64,000 bases of DNA, taken from NCBI GenBank assembly GCA_965249005.1, contig CBDFLD010000020.1, positions 62,001-126,000 of the forward strand. The letters are read 5' to 3'. Positions 44,436 through 53,477 of the stretch are shown in pieces. A program made the translations under genes and the position numbers. Below the pieces are notes generated by a model. That model did not search any database. It was not told the origin of the DNA and saw only the letters and a program-made list of their open reading frames with translations. Source of the stretch: CBDFLD01 sp965249005 (lineage in GTDB: Bacteria; Acidobacteriota; UBA6911). The stretch's first letter is position 1. Each line of letters begins with the position of its first letter.

Positions 44436-46754
44436 ATGATGAAACGACTCAATGTACTCGCTGTCCTCGCTGTCCTCGCCGGACTCGTCATCGCCGTCCC
44501 GTCGTTCGCCGCCGACGGACCACCACTTCCAGGAACGAAACCACTCACGTGGGAAGGAGACATCGCGTCTCACCTGGTCGACGGTGTGGATCGATTCCTG
44601 CTGAACGAACTCAAGCTATCCATCGACCGGCGTAGGAAGCACTGGAAACGCGATTTCTCGTCAGTCGAAGCGTTCAACAAGTCAATCGAGCCGAACCGCA
44701 AACGTCTCGCTCACATTCTTGGTGTTCGTGATCCTCGTGTCGCGTTTGACGCTCCGGAACTCGTGGCAACCGTCGAACAACCGGCTCGGATCGCTCGAGG
44801 AAACGGATTTGATGTGTTTGCCGTTCGCTGGCCCGTGCTCGGGCATCCTCAGCCGGGCGGCGACAACACTGTTTCGATTCACGGTGTGGGGCTGCTGCTG
44901 GTCCCGACGGGACGCAAGCCGGTTGCGAGCGTTGTGGCGGTACCCGACGCAGATCAGACACCGGAACAGATTGCCGGTCTCGAAGGTAACCTTCCGGCGC
45001 AATCGCAACTGGCGCGTCGCCTGGCCGAATCCGGCTGCCGAGTGTTGGTGCCAATGATCCTCAGCCGGGAACTGAAGAAGCGAAACGGGCGCGCCACGAC
45101 GACAAATCGTGAATACATCTACCGATCAGCGTTTGAACTGGGCCGGCATCTGATTGGTTACGAAGTGCAGCAGATTCTGGCGGGCGTCGACTGGTTTACG
45201 AAGGACGCCGTTGACGGCGATGCCACGATCGGCGTAATCGGGTACGGCGAAGGCGGCCGGCTCGCTCTTTACGCCGGGGCCATCGACACACGGATCGACG
45301 CAACCTGCGTCACCGGCTGTTTCGGTCCGCGGGAAGGCGCTTGGAACGAACCACTCGATCGGAACGTGTTCGGAATGCTCGAACAGTTCGGCGACGCGGA
45401 AATCGCCGCCATGTACGCAGGACGGTCGCTGCTCGTCGAGGCCAGCGACGGACCGGAAGTGGAACTGCCTGGCAGCGGAGGTGCGCCTGCCGAACTCACA
45501 TCGCCTTCGGTGCGTGCGGCGAACCAGGAATGGAAACGGACCGAGGACATTCTTGCGGATGCGAAATTCGACAGTGACATGTCGATGACTTCCATTGCCG
45601 GCGATTCACAGGACGCAGGGCATTCGCTGAGCGTGTTCCTGTCGTCGCTGGGCATCAACGACAAACTCGCAAAAGGAGCCGGAAAGGTCACGGTCACCCA
45701 TAAGCTCGACACGGCCCAACGGCAGGAACGTCAGCTTGAAGAAATGGACCGGCACAATCAGCTTCTGCTTCGCGAAAGCGCGTTTGTCCGCAAGGCATAC
45801 ATGAGCAAACTGGATACGAAGTCTCTTGAAGGGTACGAGAAATCGGTGGAACAGTACCGCGACAGGTTCCGCAACGATGTGATTGGCCACTTCGACTATG
45901 ACCTGCTGCCGCCCAACGCGCGGACTCGGAAGACATGGGACTCCGAAAAGTGGACCGGATACGAAGTCGTGCTCGACGTGTTTCCGGATGTGATCGCGTA
46001 CGGAGTGTTGCTGCTACCCAAAGACCTGAAGCCCGACGAAAAGCGGCCGGTCGTGGTCTGCCAGCACGGACTGGAAGGACGCCCGACCGACGTGTTCCTC
46101 AACGATCACCGCGCTTACCACGATTTCGCTGCCAAGCTGGCCGAACGCGGTTTCATTACGTTTGCACCGCAGAATCTCTATATCTTCCGCGATCGATTCC
46201 GTACGCTGCAGCGTAAAGCGAACCCCATCGGAAAAACTCTGTTCTCGGTGATCGTCCCTCAGCATCAGCAGATCGTGAACTGGCTGAAGAAACTGCCCGG
46301 CGTCGACCCCGAGCGGATTGCGTTTTACGGACTGAGTTACGGCGGCAAGTCGGCCATGCGCATTCCGGCTCTGGTGACCGACTACTGCCTGTCCATCTGC
46401 TCGGCCGACTTCAACGAATGGGTCCGCAAGAACGCCAGCTCGCGGCACAACTTCAGCTATGTGTGGACCGGCGAATATGAAATCTTTGAATTCGACCTCG
46501 GCAGCACGTTCAACTACGCCGAGATGGCCGCGCTGATTTGTCCCCGTCCGTTTATGGTCGAACGCGGACACTTCGACGGTGTTGGCGAGGACGAATGGGT
46601 GGCGTACGAATTCGCCAAAGTACGATATCTGTACGCGGCGAAACTCGGCATCGGCGACCGCGCCGAAATCGAATGGTTCGTCGGACCGCACACGATCAAC
46701 GGCAAGGGGACGTACGAGTTCCTGCACCGCCACCTGGACTGGCCGAAGCGGTGA
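44436..46754 (+). CDS. Large exported alpha/beta hydrolase (acetyl xylan esterase/dienelactone-hydrolase-like)
   Basis: 772 residues from the ATG-ATG pair at 44436; the Sec signal runs to SFAA-DG. Two alpha/beta-hydrolase-like halves: an N-terminal one with IGYGEGGRLALYAG where the nucleophile Ser is replaced by Glu (probably inactive), and a C-terminal one with GLS634YGG, followed by CPRPFMVERGHFDGVGEDEW and GPHTIN supplying Asp and His. This two-domain form is common in Planctomycetota and likely de-esterifies polysaccharides. It is a single gene, set between mobile and broken genes, and could be horizontally acquired. Confidence 0.83.
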   Translation: MMKRLNVLAVLAVLAGLVIAVPSFAADGPPLPGTKPLTWEGDIASHLVDGVDRFLLNELKLSIDRRRKHWKRDFSSVEAFNKSIEPNRKRLAHILGVRDPRVAFDAPELVATVEQPARIARGNGFDVFAVRWPVLGHPQPGGDNTVSIHGVGLLLVPTGRKPVASVVAVPDADQTPEQIAGLEGNLPAQSQLARRLAESGCRVLVPMILSRELKKRNGRATTTNREYIYRSAFELGRHLIGYEVQQILAGVDWFTKDAVDGDATIGVIGYGEGGRLALYAGAIDTRIDATCVTGCFGPREGAWNEPLDRNVFGMLEQFGDAEIAAMYAGRSLLVEASDGPEVELPGSGGAPAELTSPSVRAANQEWKRTEDILADAKFDSDMSMTSIAGDSQDAGHSLSVFLSSLGINDKLAKGAGKVTVTHKLDTAQRQERQLEEMDRHNQLLLRESAFVRKAYMSKLDTKSLEGYEKSVEQYRDRFRNDVIGHFDYDLLPPNARTRKTWDSEKWTGYEVVLDVFPDVIAYGVLLLPKDLKPDEKRPVVVCQHGLEGRPTDVFLNDHRAYHDFAAKLAERGFITFAPQNLYIFRDRFRTLQRKANPIGKTLFSVIVPQHQQIVNWLKKLPGVDPERIAFYGLSYGGKSAMRIPALVTDYCLSICSADFNEWVRKNASSRHNFSYVWTGEYEIFEFDLGSTFNYAEMAALICPRPFMVERGHFDGVGEDEWVAYEFAKVRYLYAAKLGIGDRAEIEWFVGPHTINGKGTYEFLHRHLDWPKR

Positions 46755-46861
46755 GGCAGAGGTCAGAAGTCAGAGAGCGCGTGGCTTTCTTTCGCAAGCG
46801 AGATCCCACTCACTCACGTTGGGCACGGCCCCGGCGCTCTCTGCGCGGCTTGACCTTGGCG

Positions 46862-47611
46862 TTACCGGTTGCCAAGGCCGTGCTGGTTGCGAATTTCATC
46901 CGGATAGGCGGGGATGGCGCCGGAGTGCGAGGCGACAAAAGCGCCGATTTTGTTGGCCACCTTTGCGCTTTCGATCGGATCGCCGCCGCGGCAATAGCCC
47001 CACAGAAACGCAGCGCTAAATGCATCTCCGGCGCCCACCGTGTCGGCTACGTGGACCTTCGTGCCTGGGCAATCCACCCGGTGGCCGCCGTCGTAGACCG
47101 TACATCCTTCGGCTCCCTTGGTGACGCAAACCAGCCCAACAGAATACTCTTCCTGGATACGGCTAGCGAATGTCGACTCGTCCAGCTCCTCTCGGAACAA
47201 GAGCCCGGAAAGCGCCACCGCCTCGGCGTCGTTGAGCTTCAGGATCGTGCTGCGGTGTAGCGAATGCGCGATGATGTCGCGGTCGTAGAAATCCTGACGG
47301 AGGTTCACGTCGCAGAACACGTGTGCGGCCCGCGCCGCATCCAGGATCTGCCGGAGTGTGTTCCGGCTGACTTCGTTTCTCTGGCAGAGCGTGCCGAAGC
47401 AGAACACGTCGAAACGGTCGTTTCCAAGCCGGTCGCGGAGCGGCTCTTCAAAGGAAATGAAGTCGTACGCGACTTGCTGGTGGATGGTGAAATCCGGATT
47501 GCCCTGCCCGTCGACGAAGACATCCACGTAACCGGTTGGATGAACCGGGTCCACCTGAAGATCCACTCCAGAATCCCACCGCTGAGGTTCATTTGCTAAA
47601 TTCTCGGGCAA
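46862..47611 (-). pseudogene. PfkB-family carbohydrate kinase, 5' truncated
   Basis: Ribokinase/fructokinase-like sequence with the substrate lid strand and the catalytic ADTVGAGDAFSAAF motif near the C terminus. Homology begins at about GVDLQVDPVHPTGYVDV, so about 55-60 N-terminal residues, including the sugar-binding GGAPFNFA block, are missing; the first dozen codons (to about 47575) look unrelated. A full kinase has about 300 residues; 249 are open here. It cannot bind substrate normally and is treated as a fragment. The breakpoint adjoins the orphan gene tail at 47624-47848. Confidence 0.72.
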
Positions 47612-47623
47612 GTCTGTAGCTAG

Positions 47624-47848
47624 CTACGGGAGACCTTCGCGTACGCATGGGAGTTCTACAGCCGGATCCTCGAGCATGGCAAGTGCCCCTCAGAGCGCAA
47701 AGAACTCCTCATGAAGTTCAAACACCGTCCGCCGTTTTCGGACGACCGCGTTGAGTTTGAGGAACTGCTCGAAATCCTGGGCGGTGCTCTAAACCGGCGG
47801 AATGGGTGGAAGACGATCCTGGAGAGATGCTCGGTGAGTCCAGTCTAG
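47624..47848 (+). pseudogene. Orphan 3' gene tail, unidentified
   Basis: An open frame without a start (preceded by TAG) reads about 74 codons with protein-like composition: AYAWEFYSRILEHGKCPSE, ELLMKFKHRPPFSDDR, VEFEELLEILGGALNRR, then a TAG. The amphipathic helices look like the end of a real protein, but I do not recognise the family. It faces the truncated kinase, so a rearrangement point lies between them (about 47575-47624). Confidence 0.45.
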
Positions 47849-47946
47849 GTATTATGCCTTCGACAGGTGCTGCCGGAGTCCGCGCAAGAGTCAGACCGAT
47901 TACATCTGACCCCAAAAGAACACGAAACCCTCAAGCACGACTTTGG

Positions 47947-49075
47947 CTAAACGAAGTCGGTGAGCGGGACGACGTCGACACGTCGGCCCAGGGAATAGCA
48001 GGTCGCGCCTGGATAGACGACCTTGAGCTCGTGAAGGTTCAGGTCAGCCAGCGCCATACGCATGGAGGGCGTCAGGGAGGGGGCGTCCATGCGTTTGCAT
48101 TCTATTCCGATGCGGCGCCCTTTTTTGAAAAGGAGCAGATCAAGCTCGGCCCCGCCATGGGTTGCCCAGAAATAGGCATCGTCAGGCTGAAACGCCTTGA
48201 GGATCTCCTCAACGGCATAGCCTTCCCATGAGGCGCCGACTTTGGGATGGTTTTCCAGGTCGCCCCGATTTCCAATGGCGAGCAATGCGTGAAGCAATCC
48301 CGAATCACGCACGTAGACTTTCGGCGCCTTGACTTGTCGCTTGCCCAGGTTCTCAAACCAAGGTGGCAATTGACGGATCATGAAAACACTGGTCATGAGA
48401 TCCAGATACCGTCGCACGGTGGATTGCCCAAGAGCCAGCGCGCGGGAAAGTTCCGCGGCATTCCAGGTTTGACCGTGGCAATGTGCCACCATGTTCCAAA
48501 ACCGTCGCAAGGTCACCGCAGGAATATTGATCCCGAGTTGCGGAATGTCTCTTTCCAGAAACGTCTGGAGAAACTGTTGACGCCAGTGGAGCGAATCGAC
48601 CCCGCTCCGGGCTGTATAAGCAAGCGGGAATCCCCCCCCGCAGCCAGTGACGGTATTGCTGAGAGGTGCCCAGATCTCGGAGTCGGAAACCCTCCAGGGA
48701 AACCGTCTCCAGCCGACCGGCAAGGGTTTCGGAGGACTGACGGAGCAGATCTGGCGATGCACTGCCCAGGATCAGGAAGCGAGCCGGCAGCGGTTTTCGG
48801 TCGGCCAGAACACGCAGGAGAGGAAACAGTTCCGGGCGTCGTTGGACTTCGTCGATGACAACCAGTCCTTTCAGGGGACGCAGCGTGGTTTCGGGTTCGT
48901 CGAGACGGGCCAGACTGGAGGGAGATTCGAGGTCGAGGTAGTTCAGCGAATCGGCGGCAACGAATTGTTGGGCCAGGGTGGTCTTCCCGCATTGGCGCGG
49001 CCCCAGCAAGGCAACGATCCGGCTCCGCCTCAGGGCCGTCTTTACGGCTTGAAAATCACTTTTACGATCAATCAT
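47947..49075 (-). pseudogene. AAA_14/DUF4143 ATPase, frameshifted in a G8 tract
   Basis: Full-length ATPase (about 375 residues when repaired) of the archaeal-type AAA_14/DUF4143 family (PF13173, PF13635). N-terminal part: Walker A LLGPRQCGKTTLA, Walker B LVVIDEVQRRPELF and the sensor ILGSASPDLLRQ. C-terminal part, in another frame: DUF4143 with winged-helix and nuclease-like end (YFWATHGGAELDLLL, CKRMDAPSLTPSM). The frames join at eight G on the minus strand (48632-48639); seven would restore RGGFPLAYTARS. Either an error, a recent mutation or phase variation. The start ATG 49075 follows the P-loop layout. Role unclear, often linked to defence or toxin-antitoxin loci. Confidence 0.82.
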
Positions 49076-49089
49076 GAGGTCACTATACC

Positions 49090-49233
49090 ATGAAGATCCT
49101 TCATTCAGTGGTGGATTTTCATGGTCATGAACCAAGCCGTATATTACACAGGCCTTTTGGAACCGATGGTATACCAGGAGGTGAATTAGATTTCCTTGTA
49201 GTCGATCATTACCCTACCGACGAGACAGGATGA
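49090..49233 (+). CDS. Small hypothetical ORF, uncertain
   Basis: A 47-codon frame from ATG 49090 reads MKILHSVVDFHGHEPSR and ends in LVVDHYPTDETG. It has protein-like composition but no ribosome site, and it lies in the divergent gap between the ATPase and CoA-transferase genes, where a promoter is expected. Not recognised; perhaps a relic. Confidence 0.22.
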   Translation: MKILHSVVDFHGHEPSRILHRPFGTDGIPGGELDFLVVDHYPTDETG

Positions 49234-49274
49234 TCTGTTTCTGCCCCGTAGTGTTTGCCAGGAGGGATCTACTG

Positions 49275-49748
49275 GTGGAAGCCACAAGCTTGCTTCAGGG
49301 AATTCGAGTGATAGAAGTCGCCACGATGGTGTTTGGTCCGGCCGCAGGTGCCGTCCTTGCGGATTTCGGAGCAGAGGTCATCAAGGTGGAGCCACCGGGT
49401 CTAGGTGATCTGAATCGTTATTACCACCAGCTTCCCGGCATGCCGGTGTCCGAGATTCCGTACACCTTCGAGATCGACAACCGAAACAAAAAGGGACTCG
49501 CCCTGGATGTGAAACACGAAAAAGGATCCGAGGTCATGAAAGCCCTGGTCCGCTCGGCGGACGTCTTCGTTACCAACTACCGACCGAGGGCCATCGAACG
49601 GCTTTGCTTGACCTACGAAGAGCTCGAGCCAATCAACCCGCGACTGATTTACGCTCTGGGTTCGGCCTACGGGGAGCGGGGAGACGAGCGGGACAAGCCT
49701 GGATACGACAACATTGCGTATTGGGCTCGCTCCGCCATCGAATCTCAG
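49275..49748 (+). pseudogene. CaiB/BaiF family III CoA-transferase, N-terminal fragment
   Basis: The start is GTG 49275, with AGGAGGGA eight bases upstream. The sequence begins GIRVIEVATMVFGPAAG, the standard Rossmann half of a class III CoA-transferase (PF02515), and continues through FEIDNRNKKGLALDVK, with the catalytic-Asp region GLALD, to PGYDNIAYWARSAIE. About 158 of about 400 residues are present. From about 49749 the frame runs into an IS91-type sequence, so the gene was cut by, or fused to, the mobile element. The predicted chimera runs on to 49922. Confidence 0.82.
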
Positions 49749-51240
49749 GTTTTTCCCATGCGTGATTGGCCCGGGCCTTTTCCGTTCGGTTCGACAATAT
49801 GGCTTCTGGCGCCCCATCATCCGCCATGTCGTCGACCAGTATTTGGACTGCGGCGACCTTCGCTGTGGTTTTGCCCGCCTCCGGTGCGCAAGCTGTCGCA
49901 AGGACCTTTTATTGGCCTTTAGTTGCAAACGACGGTGTTTGTGCCCTTCATGCCACCAAAAGCGCGCCCTTCTATTTGCCGAGCACGTCGAGCGGAACGT
50001 GCTGGGTGAAGTTCCCATCCGGCAATATGTCGTCACCATTCCCAAGATGCTGCGCCTTTGTTTCAAGTACGATCGCAAGCTCCTGGGAGAGTTGAGCCGG
50101 TCGTTCTACGAGGCGATCAAGGAGATCTTCCTCGATGCCGCGGAGCAGGCAGGATGTTTTGACTCGGCCCCGCTGCCGGCCATGATCTCGTCCATTCAAA
50201 CCTACGGGGATGATCCCACCCGATTTCACCCGCATCTGCACTGCCTGGTCGGCGATGGGCTGATTTTGCCGGATGCGTCCTTTGTCCCGATTTCCCGGCC
50301 CGATCCGGTTCGGATCATGCTCCTGTTTCGCGACAAGCTCCTGAGGACACTGCTGGCCAAGGAGAGAATCACCCGGCGCCTGATTGACATTCTTTTTTCC
50401 TGGCGGCATACCGGTTTTTCCGTATATCAGGGGGGGCAGCGTCGCTGCCGACGACCATGAGGCCCGAGAACGCCTAGCCAGATATTGTGTTCACCCTCCC
50501 ATAGCTCTGGATCGATTGCACTATGAGGGTCAGACCCGGCAGGTAACCTATGATTCCAAGAATCGCCATCGCAGGGCCCGACCGGACTCTCGTGACGCAG
50601 TTGCCTGTCCGGCGCTTGATTTCCTCGCCGGACTTTGCACTCACATCCCCGATGCCGGCCAGCAGTTAATCCGATACTACGGTCAGTGGTCCCACGTCCG
50701 CCGCGCCCGCGCCCGCCAAACAGCCACTCCCCCAACCCGACCGGCACGGTCTCCACAATCCCAGCATGACGTTGCCCGCAGGCTCAAAAGCTCCTGGGCT
50801 CGCTTGATCAAGAAGGTCTATGAGGCCGACCCTTTGATCTGCCCTCGCTGTGCCGGCCCGATGAAGATCGTCAGCCTGATCGTAATCCCTGCCGTGGTTG
50901 AAAGAATCCTGCACCATCTCAACCTTTGGGATCAACCCGAGCGCCCACCCCCACCTCCGCTTCCAAGAACTCTTCATTATGATTACGATTCGGTTGGCGG
51001 CCGCGATAGCGACCCTTCGCGGCTCCGGAGCCAATGAAGCTCCCAAGGCTCGCTTGCTGCTGCTATAGCATTGCCGCCCGGGCTCCCTGCAGCGAGGGGT
51101 GCGCTTGCTTGGGCACACCAACGCCACTCAGGAGCTGATCCTCCAGCCGGGGAAACTGCATTTCCGTCTTCGTCCCGCTCAATTTGGCTCCCAACCCGCC
51201 ATGCCACCCGGGCTGCCGCGATATTCCAGCATTCCACCAA
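49749..51240. mobile_element. IS91-type element remnant, approximate limits
   Basis: The span between the CoA-transferase head and the aldo/keto reductase tail. IS91-type elements lack inverted terminal repeats and target duplications, and no origin-like terminal sequence could be assigned. Bases 51038-51240 carry no supported gene. Confidence 0.5.
49784..51037 (+). pseudogene. IS91-family HUH transposase, 5' truncated and frameshifted
   Basis: Rolling-circle (Y2/HUH) transposase. From about 49784 the frame gives RQYGFWRPIIRHVVDQYLDCG, then the zinc-finger block CASCRKDLL and CPSC, and the metal-binding HPHLHCLV (HUH). At the G7 run near 50432 the frame changes and continues with YDSKNRHRRA and the second Cys cluster CPRCAGPMKIVS, ending at 51037. 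The first about 45 residues of the normal protein are absent. It is an inactive copy. The element lies between two truncated genes, as expected from one-ended transposition. Confidence 0.82.
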
Positions 51241-51735
51241 ACTCTCCGGGACATGTTGTGATATCCTCCGACAGGCAGCAAAAAGCGATTTCCTATTCTT
51301 CTGATCTCCTCCGGTGGGTTCGACCTATGTATGTTGTCCTACGGATACCTTCCAAGAGGCTACAACCAGGTCTTCTCCGCCAGGATGATCGAGCTGCGCA
51401 ACACCTGCGTGGCGAAGGCGCACGAAATGGGGCTGGGTATAGCCGCGATGAAGGTCGTCGGTGCCGGTATGCTCGGCGCCTGGTCGGGAAACGTCGTGCC
51501 GGGATTCGACAGGAAACGCCTCGAGCAACTGCCCGGTGCGGCGATCCGCTACGTGCTGGATGACGACCGCATCGATCTCCTCGTCATCGGCATGCGTCTG
51601 GAGGAAGAGGTCGCTGCCAACATCAAGACGCTCACGAACGACAAGACGTACACGACGGAAGACCGGGCCCTCCTGACAGAGTTCAGCGCTAGAGTGTTCG
51701 AGAGCGACATGGTCAAACGCATGAGGATTGATTGA
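51241..51735 (+). pseudogene. Aldo/keto reductase, C-terminal fragment
   Basis: From about 51241 the frame reads SPGHVVISSDRQQKAI, then GGFDLCMLSYGYLPRGYNQ and the conserved HEMGLGIAAMKVVGAGMLG, ending YTTEDRALLTEFSARVF and a TGA. This is the last half of an aldo/keto reductase barrel (PF00248); the NADPH- and catalytic Tyr-bearing N-terminal half is gone. No start or ribosome site. The upstream IS91 remnant is the likely cause. Confidence 0.8.
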
Positions 51736-51831
51736 CTCGGAAAAGCCTGCTCGACGCAACCGCGTGACTGCCGCTTGCTCGACTTTCGGAGCGACTCCAC
51801 GGACCATTACGCCGTTCCAGGAAGCAAGAGA

Positions 51832-51903
51832 ATGAAGATCCTGCTGACTCTTTCCGTACTTACCCTCAGCACGTCAATGGCCCAATTGAATGCAGGACCC
51901 TGA
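51832..51903 (+). pseudogene. Signal-peptide-only ORF
   Basis: A 23-codon frame reads MKILLTLSVLTLSTSMA-QLNAGP and stops. It has a clean Sec signal with no mature protein; probably the 5' end of a lost exported gene. The next gene start lies 26 bases after the stop. Confidence 0.35.
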
Positions 51904-51928
51904 ATCCTCAAGAGAATGGAGAGCGCCC

Positions 51929-52330
51929 ATGTCGATCTTCAAAACCGTCCACGGAATTGAACGCACCAACTGCCTCTCGTTTGTCATCGACGAGGATATG
52001 GCGGAGCGAGATGCCATCGGCTGGCGCTTGGAGAAGGCGGTATTGGACCCGGCGAACCCGCTCATCGAACCCAAGTATCCGTGGGACAGCGGCTGCGGCT
52101 TTGCCCACGGCACCTTTTTGCTCGATCCCATCGACGACTTGTGGAAGGGGTGGTGGAGCTCAAACCCGGCCGGAGGAAAAGACAGCTTGAACCACTGCCG
52201 GCTCACCTATGCCGTCTCTGAAGACGGCGTGAACTGGACACGCCCCGAGCTGGATCTCTGTCCGCGGTCCCCGGAGGCCATCGGGGCTTCGTCTGGCACT
52301 ATTGATGACTTCCAAGTCACGAATCGGTGA
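51929..52330 (+). pseudogene. Beta-propeller hydrolase-like protein, N-terminal fragment
   Basis: About 110 codons with the same blade pattern as the protein at 14340-15983 (LTYAVSEDGVNWTRPEL against LYAESEDGIHWHKP). The start is ATG 51929 with GGAGAG upstream. After LCPRSPEAIG (about 52290) the reading becomes unrelated and stops at 52330. No leader is present. It marks the left border of the polysaccharide cluster, where sequence turns AT-richer. Confidence 0.6.
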
Positions 52331-52473
52331 GATATTGGTTCTTTTTTTTACTTCGTCAACACTTTTTTGAGAATGTTAGGTTTGACGTTTTGGCCTTGCG
52401 AATTCATGGGGTTTTGGTTATTCAGTATTGCCGGAATTCTTGCTGGCAGTCTCACTCGAAGGCGGAGTTGGCG

Positions 52474-53247
52474 ATGCTCCACGACAGAAAAATTGGCGTC
52501 ATCATTCCCGCTTTCAACGAAGAATCGTTCATAGAAAACACAATACGTGGCGTGCCGGCTTTCATCGATCACATCATTGTGATCAACGATGGAAGTCTTG
52601 ATAGAACCGCGGAAATCGTCGAGAGGCTTCGATCTTCACGACTATCGATCATCCATCACGCGCAGAGGATCGGTGTGGGTCGAGCGCTTCGCTCCGGTTA
52701 CACGAGGTCACTTCAGCTTCAAAGTGATATCGTGGTCGTGATGGACGGCGACGGTCAAATGTCGCCGAAAGACCTACCGCAGTTGATCGAACCCATTATT
52801 CGCGGCGACGCAGACTATACGAAAGGAAATAGATTTCACAGCTGGGACGGGATCTGGATTGTTCCATTCTTCAGGTTGCTAGGGAATGCTGTGCTGAGCT
52901 TGATTACACAGATCACGACTGGATACTGGCAGGTTCGTGACTCTCAGTGCGGCTTCACTGCTATTCATTTTGAACTGTTGAAACGAATTGATTTGGACAG
53001 TCTCTTCCCGACCTTCGGAGTGTATAACGATCTACTATTTCGAATACGGGAAGTCGGTGGCAGGGTAACTTCCGTGCCTGTCCAGGCGATCTATGATGGT
53101 CAGCGATCTCAGCTGCGTCCAATTCCAGATGGATTCAAGGTTTTCTGGTTGCTATTGCGCTCGGCCAGAAAGCACCGAAGCAAGAATCCGACATGGGTCC
53201 GGAACAATGAGCGGATTTCCGAAAGTGACATGAATTCATCGACTTAG
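52474..53247 (+). CDS. Glycosyltransferase family 2 (polyprenyl-phosphate glycosyltransferase-like)
   Basis: 257 residues from ATG 52474, with GGAG upstream; longer starts add hydrophobic but non-homologous sequence. GT-A fold with IGVIIPAFNEE at the start, the VINDGS loop and the DGDGQMSPKD metal-binding motif, then the QCGFTA and acceptor block. Like dolichyl-phosphate mannosyltransferases it lacks C-terminal membrane helices. It transfers a sugar from a nucleotide donor to a polyprenyl carrier or sugar. First gene of the surface-polysaccharide cluster, with lower G+C than the genes to its left. Confidence 0.88.
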   Translation: MLHDRKIGVIIPAFNEESFIENTIRGVPAFIDHIIVINDGSLDRTAEIVERLRSSRLSIIHHAQRIGVGRALRSGYTRSLQLQSDIVVVMDGDGQMSPKDLPQLIEPIIRGDADYTKGNRFHSWDGIWIVPFFRLLGNAVLSLITQITTGYWQVRDSQCGFTAIHFELLKRIDLDSLFPTFGVYNDLLFRIREVGGRVTSVPVQAIYDGQRSQLRPIPDGFKVFWLLLRSARKHRSKNPTWVRNNERISESDMNSST

Positions 53248-53477
53248 GCTGAGCAAAAACAGTCCGGGATGAGGGTAGATGGAGCGATAAGCCTACTGAC
53301 TGAGCCCACGGATAAAGGGATTCCGGACACCCTCTCTGTTTCAAATCGTTCCTCGAGATCAAAGTCACGTCAAATGAGGAAAAAACAGGCTTGAGACTGC
53401 CATCACTGTGACTCCGATTGGGTAGGCTCTTGTGTTTTAGAGAAGAAGGCAGTCGATCCGTCGTCTTGCCGGAGCAA

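Noticed and set aside
46014..46733. 239-codon minus-strand frame opposite the exported hydrolase
   Set aside because: Antisense to the hydrolase catalytic domain; no motif of its own.
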